Source: Pegoplata infirma
Taxonomy: Eukaryota > Arthropoda > Insecta > Diptera > Anthomyiidae
Length of the DNA stretch: 64,000 nt
Reading direction: 5' to 3'
Assembly: GCA_963921195.1 (NCBI GenBank)
Contig: OY992539.1
Coordinates: forward strand, 155,714,162 to 155,778,161
Shown: positions 21,989-32,464 of the stretch, in pieces
Position numbering within the stretch: position 1 is the first letter of the stretch
Layout of the letters: every line of letters begins with the position of its first letter
Translations under genes and position numbers: made by a program
The notes under the pieces: generated by a model
Seen by the model: the letters and a program-made list of their open reading frames with translations, nothing else
Told to the model about the DNA's origin: nothing
Database searches by the model: none

Positions 21989-22240
21989 ATGATAGTAAAT
22001 CAAATTTTTAGTACAAAACGAGCTAAACACAAATCTGATAGTATATTTTTGAAAGGCAATGTTTTCAATGAAATGAACGAGTTTTTTGATTACCCAATTT
22101 CATCAAAAGATATAGGGCTGTATAAGGTTAAACATTTGGATAAAAATGAAATTGAAATAAACATTAATATGGTAGAAGTTAAGTGTATTCTTTCTAAATT
22201 TTGTAACGAAACAATTGCTATAACTCTTTTACATAAATGA
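21989..22240 (+). CDS. Unidentified 83-aa reading frame
   Basis: The frame has a non-repetitive, protein-like composition (charged residues, DKNEIEININMVEVK) in a region otherwise full of repeats. TAA is followed by AATAAAACTT and, at about 22262, AATAAAG. I do not recognise the protein. The upstream frame is cut by the adjacent MITE, so it could be the 3' part of a decayed element gene. The chosen start is the first Met after the MITE. Confidence 0.3.
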   Translation: MIVNQIFSTKRAKHKSDSIFLKGNVFNEMNEFFDYPISSKDIGLYKVKHLDKNEIEININMVEVKCILSKFCNETIAITLLHK

Positions 22241-22834
22241 TAATAAAACTTAAAATTATTAAAAATAAAGAAAAATGTATGTGAATATAATTTTATAAAA
22301 GTTAATAATTTCGACGGCGTTTTTGGTCGTCGTAAACCATATTTAAAAAGTAGTGTAAAAAAATGTTGTAAAAAAAATTTATGTTTTCCTAAACCAACAT
22401 AAATTTGTCGAAAAAGTAATCTCAAAAGGCTTTTTCAAAACGTTCATAAAGCGTTATGAAATAATGCTTTAAAAATGCTTTATTTTTGATGTCACGACTT
22501 TTTTTTTACCGTCATGAATTTATACTTGGAAGTGCTTTAAAAATGCTATTTTTTTATTACCGTCATGAGTTTCTACTTTGGAGTGCTTTAAAAACGTTTT
22601 TTTTTATAACCGTCATGAATTTCTACTTGGATAAATATTGGACTTATTTTTGTTTGTTGACTAGATGCCGATACGCATGGGCACAGTTTTCAGTGTGTCT
22701 TCTATAATCAGTGTTGGCTACCGTTACCCTTTCAATACTGTTACCGATTAAAAACCCTTTAATATTGATTACCGTTACCAATACCGAAATAAAAAATTTT
22801 AAATACCGTTACCGTTAAAAAAACCTTTACCTTT

Positions 22835-23058
22835 GGGGCTTGTCACAGACTCAATTCCGTTCGGAAGTGGAATAAATGGTTTACTCGTAAAACGCAAAGC
22901 GAATATTTTTTCGGAATGAAACCACTTTTATACAATTCAATTCCACTTTGATTTTTGAAAGTGATTTCATTCCGAAAAAAATAATATTTCTTTTGCGTTT
23001 TATGAGTAAACCACTTTTTCCAAATGCGAACGGAATGTGAATGTCTGTGACATGCCCC
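22835..23058. mobile_element. 224-bp MITE with GGGGC ends
   Basis: Inverted ends GGGGCTTGTCACAGAC and, from the right, GGGGCATGTCACAGAC, extending into CATTCCGTTCG and AAGTGGTTTACTC. TTT lies on both sides, so a 3-bp duplication is possible but weak. Confidence 0.72.
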
Positions 23059-23324
23059 TTTATTCGGATTTTTACCGGTATTATATCGGTTTTATTTCGG
23101 TTGTCTTATTACTTACTTATTTTAAATTGTTTTGCAGATAAAAAACAAATTAAAATATTTTTAATGTACGTTAAATAAAAAAAAATTTTGTTCATTGTAA
23201 ATCGTATTGTTATTTGTACAAAAACAGAGGAAATCGGTCCAACCAATGATCAAATTCGCTATTTACCTAGAAATTTAAGAGAAAAGTGAGTGATACGTAA
23301 TGTAAACTTAAAAGAAGAGACACA

Positions 23325-23465
23325 CCTGAATTGTGCCAAATTACTAAAGTGTTGCTGGCGCTATCATCCACGCAGGTAAGCGTGGAGAGGTGGTTCTCTG
23401 GAGTTAAATACATAATGAGCCCAAGTCGTACTCTCAGAAGAAATATTCTGTCGAAAAATTTGTAA
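23325..23465 (+). pseudogene. hAT transposase C-terminal (dimerisation) fragment
   Basis: The frame ending at TAA 23463-23465 reads ELCQITKVLLALSST, then QVSVERWFSGVKYIMSPSR, then TLRRNILSKNL. The SVERxFS...K.I.SP.R pattern is the conserved C-terminal dimerisation region of hAT transposases. Only about 46 residues remain, and the DDE catalytic region is absent. A longer open frame on the opposite strand (23267-23470) is a shadow. The fragment lies in the same orientation as the hAT-style left end at 22709. Confidence 0.85.
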
Positions 23466-23814
23466 AACAACTTTCAGTTTGAATTAGAAAACTTTTACCA
23501 GATCTTTCGGCTAAAATTGATACTTTAACTGAATTCTCTGTCATTAAGTTTTAAAAAATAACAGAAAATTTTCTGTATTTTTACTGACTAACAATAAGTT
23601 TTTTAAGTTTTTTTTTGTTCAAATTTTAGGAAATTATTTTGTAGTTTTACAAACATTTTTGTTGAATTTTTTTTTTTAATTTTTGTCAAATTTAGATAAT
23701 TATTTTGATAATTTTACAGAAATATTCAATTGTCCTGTTTTTAAGAAAATGTTAATGAAAAAAAAAACAAAACACTTTTTGAAAAAAAAAAAAATGAAAA
23801 ATTTTATTGAAAAA

Positions 23815-23880
23815 ACAAGTAGAAAAGTTAAATTCGACTTGGGCGAATCTATGAATACCCTCCACAATGCCGTTTTTAAA
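23815..23880 (-). mobile_element. TACCCTC-type repeat, 3' end (reverse)
   Basis: ACAAGTAGAAAAGTTAAATT followed by CGACTTGGGCGAATC and ATGAATACCCTCCACAATG is the reverse complement of the repeat end seen at 31448-31505. An open frame overlapping it (23683-23889) is not credible. Confidence 0.7.
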
Positions 23881-24115
23881 GAATGGTAAATTTTCTAACG
23901 TGAAAAAAATTAACAATTTTGATTAGAAATATTTTATTTTGAGTAAAAAACTTTTTTTTGTTATTTTTGTAAAAAAAAAAAAAAAAAAATACCAATGAAT
24001 GACCAAATATAATAGATATTTAGGAATTCTTTGATTCTACATTAATATGGTGTTTCTGTTAAACGGACGAAACAATACACGAACGAACGCTACCCGTACG
24101 AATTCGTAATGATAT

Positions 24116-24812
24116 CAGTTTCCATAACATTTTCGTTTGATTACGTTATTTTTTTTTTGTTAGTTACGTTTGTCTTGACCATTTGTCAAATTACAGTATT
24201 GCCAGAAAGTTTTTTTTTAGTTTTTGTTTATTTTTTTCATACAAAAATTAACTAAACTAAACGAAGTGGCAACATCAACACATCAGCTAAAGAAAACAGC
24301 TGATCAAATTTCATGTTTATAAAAAAAAACACAATTATAATCAAATCAGAGTTTTTTTATTTATTATAGCTAAAAAGTTAACACAATTTTAATAAAAAAC
24401 AAATGAAAACAATAATTTGTATGATGACCCGTGGCTTTTAAATTGTTAATATAAATTGGTCAAATCCGTCTTTTTTTCACTGATTTGTTGTAATACACAT
24501 TTTTTTCAAAGCATTTAGTTATAAAACATTAACATTTTTTAATTTTATAAATTAATTTTACTTATTTTTGTTATTAATTCACATTTTTCACTTATTTTGT
24601 TAAATATTTCACAAAAAAACTCCTTAACGAATGGTATTTTTCATTCGTGTGGTTTTGGCGTTTTTGACATTTCAATTCGTGTTGTAGAAACAGAAAAATA
24701 TGAAGAAAAATGACAACTCTTACGTTTTCGTTCGACTAAAATGATACAGAACCTCAAATTGATTTTCTTATGTCATTTGGACGAACGAAAATGAAAATTC
24801 GTAATAGAGAAA
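24116..24812. mobile_element. Possible DNA transposon with CAGTTTC ends
   Basis: The left CAGTTTCCATAACATTTTCG and the right end read outward (CAGTTTCTCTATTACGAATT then TTCATTTTCGTTCGTCC) are related to the ends of the 129-bp MITE at 8270. The interior is AT-rich and contains an AAACGAAGTGGCAACATC segment. No TSD was identified. Confidence 0.5.
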
Positions 24813-25064
24813 CTGGACATAAAACATTTTAAAAATCTAGCCACAGACATGCATCATTGCAAATTTCTAAGTGTTTTATATAAAATTTTATATGCCTCCA
24901 TTATTTTTTAATTTTTTTGCAAGAACATATTTTTATCGCAAATATTTTCAAAGTGTTTTATATAAAATTTCATGACTTCATTTTTTTTATTTTTCTAAGT
25001 TTTTTCCAAGCACCGCTTTTTTATCGCGAATATTTTCTAAGTGTTTTATATAAAATTTTATATG

Positions 25065-26070
25065 CCCGAGTAAAAAAAATTTAATATGATCTTATATACT
25101 TTTATATAGTCATATTATTTGATATATGATCATGTGTGACACTATGTATTGCAAGATAAATTTATATAATAAATTTTGATGTGGGCTTTTTTTAAGATAT
25201 CGCCATACATAACTATATGTTGTAACATCTGGTCCCATGCATCATTTAAAATTTCTAAGTGTTTTATATAAAATTTCATATGACTTCATATTTTTTTATT
25301 TTTCTAAGATTTTTCCAAGCACCACTTTTTTATCACGAATATTTTCTAAGTGTTTTATATAAAATTTTATATGACTCCATCTTTTAAATTTTAATTAATT
25401 TTTTTTAAAGGTTTTCCAAGAACATATTTTTGTCGTAAATATTTTCAAAGTGTTTTATATAAAATTTCATATGACTTCATATTTTTTTATTTTTCTAAGA
25501 TTTTTCCAAGCACCACTTTTTTATCACGAATATTTTCTAAGTGTTTTATATAAAATTTTATATGACTCCATCTTTTAAATTTTTTCTAAGTTTTTTCAAG
25601 GAACATTTTTTTTATCGCAAATATTTTCTAAGTGTTTTTTATAAAATTTTATATAACTCCATTTTTTTAAATTTTTCTAAGTTTTTTCCAAGGACAAATT
25701 TTTTTGAAAATATTTTCTAAGTGTTTTATATAAAATTTAACATGACTCCATTTTTGGAAATTTTTCTAAGTTTTTTTTCAAAGAACAACTTATTTTTATT
25801 ATTTTAATTTTTCAACTTTTTATTAAAAACTAAAAAAAAAAAACATCCGATTTATAAAATTGTATAAATTTTAATATAATTGGATATAATTTTATAACAT
25901 TGGATTAGACCAAAACTCGTATCAAAGTCGATATAAAGTTATATAAACTGATATTATTAGATATTATTCGATCAAATCTTATGAAACCATTTTTCGTATA
26001 AGATTATATCAAAATAGACACGAACCCATATTAAATTATATATTGTGTCATATCAATTTTTTTACTCGGG
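25065..26070. mobile_element. Complete CCCGAGT element, 1.0 kb, TG on both sides
   Basis: Terminal inverted repeats of about 24 bp begin CCCGAGTAAAAAAAATTTAA and, from the right, CCCGAGTAAAAAAATTGATA. TG at 25063-25064 and 26071-26072 flanks it; undisturbed units of the host array read TTATATGACTCC with a single TG, so a 2-bp duplication is likely. The interior has a TATATAGTCATATTA region, several units of about 95 bp and a GGATTAGACCAAAACTCG segment. It encodes no protein. Superfamily not assigned. Confidence 0.75.
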
Positions 26071-26131
26071 TGACTCCATCTTTTAAATTTTTTCTAAGTT
26101 TTTTTTTTCAAATATTTTCTAAGTGTTTTAT

Positions 26132-26713
26132 AGTAGTAGTAATTCTTTATTTCAAAAAAAAAAATAATTTAAATACAAAGATTTCTCTTAAAAATTAAAG
26201 AAAAAAGAATTTACATACGGCTTTGACATTGTCGTTAGCCGGAAAAAGTGGCTTAAAAATATAAATTTCTAAATATGTTTTATCTAATTGAATTAATAAC
26301 TGAATTCATCTATCAAAATTTTTCTATATTTTAATGCGTTGATAATATAATTTACAAGTTTTTCATAATTAAATAGTTCACCGTCTAAGATTTTTATTAA
26401 AACTTCTTCTGATATTAAAATATTGCAATCTGAAACTTTTTAAAATGGGGCATCGGCACATAAAGTGTTGTATGTTTTCTACTTCGTTGGTATTACATAA
26501 AGAACATTCTTGTCTGCTTCTTCCAGAAAACCTTGTACCATTTAAAAGAATTAAATCACAGCGAGCTTTAAAAATCCACATAACATTTTGCTGATTACTC
26601 ATATTCATGAAGTAGTTTTGCACCTTTCTAGAGTTTACGTTTTTATAAAATGATTGTGTTTGTGTAGCTCTTGACAAACGTTCATCATGATATTGATTTT
26701 TCAATGTTATTAA
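26132..26713 (-). pseudogene. LINE ORF2, 3' half plus 3' UTR (split copy)
   Basis: On the minus strand, coding sequence from 26713 to 26378 gives the C-terminal region with the zinc motif Cys-X2-Cys-X9-His-X4-Cys (CSLCNTNEVENIQHF onwards), followed by a 3' UTR containing TTTTTCCGGCTAACG and an AATAAAGAATTAC tail with TAC repeats at 26132. It continues the 5' half at 31828-32464 after a 5.1-kb hAT insertion. An apparent Met at 26731 comes from the hAT terminus and is not the LINE's. Confidence 0.88.
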
Positions 26714-27324
26714 TAGGGCAAGTACTTTCATGAAAATGCATATTTTTACTCAGCATTGTAAACATAACACAAATCAAATATCTATCCGAATCAATGAATT
26801 TGAATTAAATGGCATTGATTTTTAGTTGCATATTTTTGCATATTTTGGTATAAATGCATATTTTTGCATATTTTCATATAATTTGGACTTTTTTTTAATT
26901 TCATCAATATTTTATCAAAACGTCCTTAGACAAATTCAAAACCTATCACCTATTTCTTATAGAAAAATGTATTTATTTATAGAAATCATATTCTGATGCA
27001 TTTTTTAAAGAAAGTTGATTTTGGAAGAATAATTTTTAGATTCTGAGAAATGTTTCCTATTTAAAATATTCCTATTCTGAGACATTTTAATAATCGGTAA
27101 GATAAAAATGTTTTCGAATTTAAGATTTTTTTACAGGAAAATAGTTTTTTTATTTTGGGTATGTTCTTTTGATTTTGAGTTAATTTTTTGACTGAAAAAT
27201 CTTAAAATTCCGAAAAAAGTTACAAAAAATAATTTAAAAATAAATATTTTTTTTTTAGAATAAAGATCAAAAAGTATTGAAAAATAACTTGTTCTAGAAA
27301 AATATTGTATTTTACTATTATTTT

Positions 27325-27900
27325 TATACCCTCCACTCTAGTGATAGAGGGTATATATAAGTTTGTCATTCCGTTTGTAACACATCGAAATATTGGTCTA
27401 GGACCCCATAAAGTATATATATTCATGATCCTTGATCGATTTTAAGTCGATCTAGCGTTGTCCGTCCGTCCGTCTGTCTGTCTGTCTGTCCGTTGAAAAC
27501 ACGCTAACTTTTGAAAGACTTTATGGAGGCTCCTGAAGTTTGACATATATGTTGACCATTTACCGGGTCAGGTTGGTATTGCAATCCAGCCAAATCGGTC
27601 CAGTGGTTCAAAAGTTATGAGCAAAAGAGTAAATTTCGGCAAGGGTATTTTGCGAATTTACGAGATTAAAACCACTCTAACTTTCGAAAGACAATTCTGA
27701 GGGTGCTGAAACGTGTTATATATCTTTGTCGTTTCCCAAGTCTGTTTGGTTTTGAATTTCAGCAAAATCGGTTCAGTGGTTCAAAAGTTATAAGCAAGGC
27801 TCTGAATTTCACATTCTTTTCACCTTAAACTCTTGAAAACTCGTGAAACAAGTTTTAAAAGCATGGTGAAATACCAGTTTTTTTAATACTTGTTGTTGTT
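27325..27900 (+). mobile_element. TACCCTC-type dispersed repeat, 5' part
   Basis: TTTATACCCTCCACTCTAGT, AGAGGGTATATATAAG, a GTTTGTAACACATCGAAATA block and GTCCGTCCGTCTGTCTGTC (27461-27491), followed by two blocks ending AATCGGTYCAGTGGTTCAAA (27594 and 27768). The matching 3' end lies at 31448-31505, so nested DNA may separate the halves. I recognise the type from higher fly genomes; it encodes no protein that I can see. Confidence 0.75.
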
Positions 27901-28279
27901 TGTTTTCCTGCCGTGGGGTGCAGTTAAGTTGTCAGACAAGTAAATATTTGTTATTGTTTTGTTAATGTTAGTGTAACTGTATGTAACGGTGTATAGTAAG
28001 TATTTTTGGAAAAAAATCAAATAAATAATATGGGTTAGTTTGTTTTTGGTTTTTAAAGAAGAGGATGGTAAAATAAAAAGAGAGATATATGTGAAATAGT
28101 TTTTTTTTGTATTACCTATAGGTATAAAACAACAAAAATATTTTACAAAGTAATTTTGTTACTCAAAGAAATTGTACACTAAAAAATATATACACTCAAA
28201 AAAATGTTACACTCAAAAAAAAAAAAAAATATTTTTTTTTTAATTTAATTATTTTTTTTAATGAAATGTCACACTCAAA

Positions 28280-29097
28280 TAGTGTTTATAAAAAACCGAC
28301 ATTTTTGAAAACCGGTTTCTCGGTTAACCGAAAATCAGTTTTTTCGGTTAACCGGTTTTCTCGGTTAAACCGGAATAAAAAACCCGGTTAACCGGTTTTT
28401 TTCTTTAACTGAAAAAACCAAAAAATACTTGAAAATAGCTTTTTTTTATTAAATAATAAAGCGAATATAGCTTAAGTTAACATATTTCTTTCTTTCAGCA
28501 AGGTTTGCAACTATTACGCTATAAAAAAGCGATATTTAAATAATGTACTTTAATTGACCATATTCACTAGAACTTCAATTTAATTTGTATTGGTTTTATT
28601 TAGAAAAATACATTTATTCGTTATAAGTAAATTGCAGTTCCAAATTTTATTTGTATTTTTATTTTCTTTTATTGACATTTTCGCCATTAACAGGGAATTT
28701 AGTATCTGGTTAACAGTCACTTATTAAGTTTTTCATGAAATGTTAAAAAAACGCTTACAACGGTGAGTATTTCAAATTTTTATCAGTTTCAGAATAAAAT
28801 TCCTATTTAGAAAATTGTTTCTTGAAGACAAAAAATATTTTAGACGTTCTTTCTCGCGGATTTTTGATGTGTTCTCAACGAAATTTTGAAAATATCATAA
28901 AAAATAAGTGTAAACCCTTAATATTTGCGAAAATATTCCATTTTGAATGTATTTAAAAAACCGGTTAACCGACAGAAAAAAAACGGTTTTCGGTGCACCG
29001 GAAATCTTCAATTCCGGTTAACCGGTTTGCAAAAAAACCGAAATTTTAGGAAAAAACCGGTTTTTCGGTTAACCGGTTAACCGGTTTATAAACACTA
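28280..29097. mobile_element. 818-bp hAT-type element, word CCGGTTAACCGG
   Basis: Ends TAGTGTTTATAAA and its complement. The 8-bp TSD CACTCAAA lies at 28272-28279 and 29098-29105. Both subterminal regions are saturated with CGGTTAACCGG and CCGGTTTTTT in both orientations (28300-28410 and 28960-29090), with an AT-rich unique centre. It sits in an ACACTCAAAAAAATGTT microsatellite (28185-29190). Confidence 0.92.
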
Positions 29098-29239
29098 CAC
29101 TCAAAAAAATGTTGACAGTCAAAAAAATTTTACACTCAAAAAATTTGATTGATTAAAAAAAAGTTCTACTCAAAATAATATATTTCTAATAAAACATTTG
29201 TAATGCAATTTTTTTTAGAAAATTACTAGCTTTGTTTGT

Positions 29240-29870
29240 TTACCTACTACAATTTACTACTTTTTACTCAATTTACTACTTTTGCTCAAAAACCGTTCGA
29301 GTACACATAAAAATAGTAAATGTAGTAATCAATTTAAGAGAAAATTTATTTCTCTTTTACTTTATTTTTACTACAATTTACCGGAAATATTTCAATGCGT
29401 AAGTGTGGAAATTATGTCAAAAAAAATTATTGACAAATTTTTATATTTACAAAAAAAATATTTTGAAACAAAAGATAATAAAAAGCATAATCTATTCTAG
29501 ATGAAAAACAACAATAAATCCAAATAAATATGCAGTCGGATACATGTGCATAATTAACAAGAAAATCTTTAGACCGTCTAGCGATGTCCGTCCGTTTGTA
29601 GACATTATGAATAAGTCCAAGCCAATGGCTAGACCGCTGAAGGCACAAATATGGTATGTCATACATATATTACTGGAAAGGTTTTGTTTATAAACGGGCA
29701 AAATCGGAAAGATTTCCCTCGAAGAACCAAAATAGTGCTAGAAAAACACAATTTTATATCCTCCAACCACAGTATGAGGGTATATACCCACTTCGTCATT
29801 CCATGTGCAACGATAACTGTCTTTCCGTCTGCGGAAGACTTGATACAGTAAAAAAAGTACTACCCTCTTT
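29240..29870. other. TTTACTAC-rich DNA and degraded TACCCTC fragments
   Basis: 29240-29370 repeats TTTACTACTTTTTACTC, echoed in the opposite orientation at 31320-31440. 29570-29600 (CTAGCGATGTCCGTCCGTTTG) and 29758-29850 (ATCCTCCAACCACAGTATGA) look like TACCCTC repeat pieces. Overlapping short open frames on both strands are not credible genes. Confidence 0.5.
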
Positions 29871-29889
29871 AAGTTGGCACGAAAAAATG

Positions 29890-30990
29890 GCTCAGAATTT
29901 GAGACTTTATCTACAGGAAAATGTTTCAGAATCTGTGACTTTTTCTATAGCAAAAATGTCTCAGAATCTGAGACTTTTTCTATAGAAGAAATGTCCTCAG
30001 AATCTGAGACTTTTTCTATAGAAAAAATGTCTCAGAATCTGAGACTTTTTCTATAGAAAAAATGTCTCAGAATCTGAGACTTTTTCTATAGAAAAAATGT
30101 CTCAGAATCTGAGACTTTTTCTATAGAAAAAATGTCTCAGAATCTGAGACCTTTTCTATAGAAAAAATGTCTCAGAATCTGAGACTTTTTCTATAGAAAA
30201 AATGTCTCAGAATCTGAGACTTTTTCTATCGAAAAAATGTCTAAGAATCTGAGACTTTTTCTGTAGAAAAAATGTTTCAGAATCTGAGACTTTTTCTATA
30301 GAAAAAATGTCTCAGAATCTGAGACTTTTTCTATAGAAAAAATGTCTCAGAATCTGAGACTTTTTCTATAGAAAAAATGTCTCAGAATCCGAGACTTTTT
30401 CTATAGAAAAAATGTCTCAGAATCCGAGACTTTTTCTATAGAAAAAATGTCTCAGAATCCGAGACTTTTTCTATAGAAAAAATGTCTCAGAATCTGAGAC
30501 TACTTCTATAGAAAAAATGTCTAAGAATCTGAAACTTTTTCTATAGAAAAAATGTCTTAGAATCTGAGAATTTTTCTATAGAGAAAATGTCTCAGAATCT
30601 GAGAATTTTTCTATAGAAAAAAAGTCTCAGAATCTGAAAATTTTTCTATAGAAAAAATGTCTCAGAATCTGAGAATTTTTCTATAGAAAAAATGTCTCAG
30701 AATCTGAGAATTTTTCTATAGAAAAAGTCTCATAATCTGAGAATTTTTCTATAGAAAAAATGTCTCAGAATCTGAGAATTTTTCTATAGAAAAAATGTCT
30801 CAGAATCTGAGAATTTTTCTATAGAAAATATGTCTCAGAATCTGAGAAAAAAATGTCTCAGATTATAAGAATTTTTTTAAAGAAAAAATGTCTTAGATTC
30901 TGACATTTTTTCTATAGAAAACTAGTCTTAGAATCTGAGAAAAAATGTCTCAGAATCTGAGACTTTTTCTTTACAAAAAAATGTATCAGA
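29890..30990. repeat. 35-bp minisatellite with TCTCAGAATCTGAGA core
   Basis: About 30 tandem units of 35 bp; for example, the GTCTCAG landmark falls at 30064 and 30099. Each unit has the near-palindrome TCTCAGAATCTGAGA followed by CTTTTTCTATAGAAAAAATG, itself containing the palindrome TTTTTCTATAGAAAAA. Units are nearly identical in the left two thirds and diverge to the right. Open frames through the left end (29874-30056) are array artefacts. Confidence 0.93.
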
Positions 30991-31447
30991 ATCTGAGTTA
31001 AGTTCGGAGATGGATAAAATCGGAGCAGTTGAAAGTTCCACCTTTATGTCTCATGGGATCGGATCAGTTGGAAGTTCCACCTTTAAAAACTAAGACAACT
31101 CCAGAAAAACACAATTTTTTATGTTTTTTTTTTTATTTTTGTATATTTGTTTAATAAATGAAACATAGGAAATTCATCGACCTGAACTTTTACCAAGTGG
31201 ATTAAATGTGATTTTCAGCGTTTATAGAAAATTTCTTCTACTTTAATGTATAGATTCCAAAAATGTCTTCAAAATAAAATTTTAATATATATTTTGAAAA
31301 TTTGAATGATAAATAAATTTTACTATTTTTACTACTTTCCGTTTTTTTACTTTTTTTGGGTTTTCGACATATTGAGTAAAATTTAAAAAAAATCTCTTTT
31401 ACTACTTTTACTACAAAAAAAGTAAACAAACAGACCTACTATCAGAT

Positions 31448-31505
31448 AACATTGTGGAGGGTATTCATAGATTCGACCAAGTCGAATTTAATTTTTCTAC
31501 TTGTT
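31448..31505 (+). mobile_element. TACCCTC-type repeat, 3' end
   Basis: ACATTGTGGAGGGTATTCAT, then AGATTCGACCAAGTCG and TTTTTCTACTTGTTC, the reverse complement of 23815-23880. It probably belongs to the 5' part at 27325. Confidence 0.7.
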
Positions 31506-31827
31506 CTTTTATAAAATTTTTTCTTCAGAAATATATAGTGACTCAAAGAAAAAACTTCTCAAGCAAAAAACTATTTTACTAATTAAAAATTGTTTTCACA
31601 CAATAAAACATTTTTAAGAATTGTCGAGGGCCTTAAAGTATTTGAAAAAGCCTATTTTATGTTGACAAGTTATTTTTTTTTAGTTTTTTTTTTTTTTTTT
31701 TAAATTTTTTTTAAACAATAATTTTTAGATGCATATTTTTGAAGTTTTTAGTGCATATTTTGGATTTTTAGACGCATATTATAGGCACATAATTTCGTTT
31801 TTTAGATGCATAAAAGTACTTGCCCTA

Positions 31828-32464
31828 GTTATTAATATATATAGTTGTTTTTCATTCCACTCTTCGAGGGTAATACCAGACTGCCACTGAACGTTCCTGG
31901 TTCTTCCCAAATCATTATAACTTTTTGCCCAAAAAATTTGTTTTTGTAGTATTTTTAAACTTAATTTATGAGGAAGACGTAGCTCTGAGAACTCGAAGAG
32001 AGTGCGACTTATATAGCGTAAATTCATATTAAAAGTATATACATAGATGAGAATCTTCAAGACCCGACTCAAGCATTAATGCATAGTTTGGAGTTGAGTT
32101 TGGAAGTTTAAGAACTCTTTTGAGGAAATATCTCTGCAGTTTATCTACTTCCTCAAAATTAGCATATCCCCAAACTTGGGCACCATAGGACTGAATGGCT
32201 CGACTTACTGCACCAAATAAATGACATTTTGTTTTTGTTGTAATATTATTCTTATTTAAAAATGAATTCCATGTAGCGTTTATACTACTTTTTGCAGAAC
32301 CGGTTCTTTTCTGAACGTGCTTCGTAAATACCATTTTAGGGGTCAAAACCATGCCAAGATAATTGTACTCGTTCACTATATCTATTTCTTCACCTTTGAA
32401 CAACCATTTTTCTCTTCTTGACAATTTGCCACCATTTCTAAATACCATGAACTTTGACTTAAAA
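31828..32464 (-). pseudogene. LINE ORF2, 5' half of the split copy
   Basis: On the minus strand from about 32464 the translation shows the end of an RT domain (VFRNGGKLSRREKWLFKGEE, then EYNYLGMVLTPKM), the SYGAQVWGYANF block and LQRYFLKRVLKLP. A frameshift lies between about 32070 and 32030. The frame continues to WNEKQLYILIT at the hAT insertion. With one copy of GTTATTAA removed it runs on in frame into LKNQYHDERLS on the far side, and this aligns with the copy at 5387-6208. Confidence 0.88.

Larger units (their letters stand above)
20928..22634. mobile_element. Element with CCARGTAGAAA ends and GCTTTAAA words
   Basis: The left end CCAGGTAGAAAAATAC and the complement of the right end CCAAGTAGAAATTCATGACG are similar. 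The interior near both ends is rich in GCGCTTTAAAG-like words. Near the right end a unit of about 55 to 58 bp (GTGCTTTAAAAATGCT...ACCGTCATGAATT) is repeated three times (22462-22630). No TSD was found, so the outer limits are tentative. It encloses a TTA-flanked MITE and an 83-codon frame. Confidence 0.5.
22709..23470 (+). mobile_element. hAT element relic, word TTACCG, with transposase C-terminus
   Basis: It starts CAGTGTTGGCTACCGTTACC, a hAT-style end followed by TTACCGTTACC words (22720-22825 and 23070-23100). Downstream on the same strand is the C-terminal transposase fragment at 23325-23465. A 224-bp MITE interrupts the word region. The right terminus was not found, so the end given is the end of the transposase remnant. 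Confidence 0.65.
26714..31827. mobile_element. 5.1-kb non-autonomous hAT inside the LINE
   Basis: Ends TAGGGCAAGTACTTTCATG and, from the right, TAGGGCAAGTACTTTTATG. The 8-bp TSD GTTATTAA lies at 26706-26713 and 31828-31835. GCATATTTT words cluster near both ends (26736-26880 and 31728-31790). No transposase was recognised. The 5,114 bp include a TACCCTC repeat, an 818-bp hAT, a 35-bp minisatellite and TTTACTAC-rich sequence, so the element has itself been enlarged by later insertions. Confidence 0.93.

Noticed and set aside
29890..30990. Regularly spaced 35-bp repeats resembling a CRISPR array
   Set aside because: There are no unique spacers (units are contiguous), the repeats are palindromic minisatellite units, and the context is eukaryotic with no Cas genes.
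29225..31443. Full hAT-type element with TAGSTYTGTTTGTTTAC ends
   Set aside because: The two ends are similar inverted repeats, but the flanking 8 bases do not match, so the pairing is not supported.
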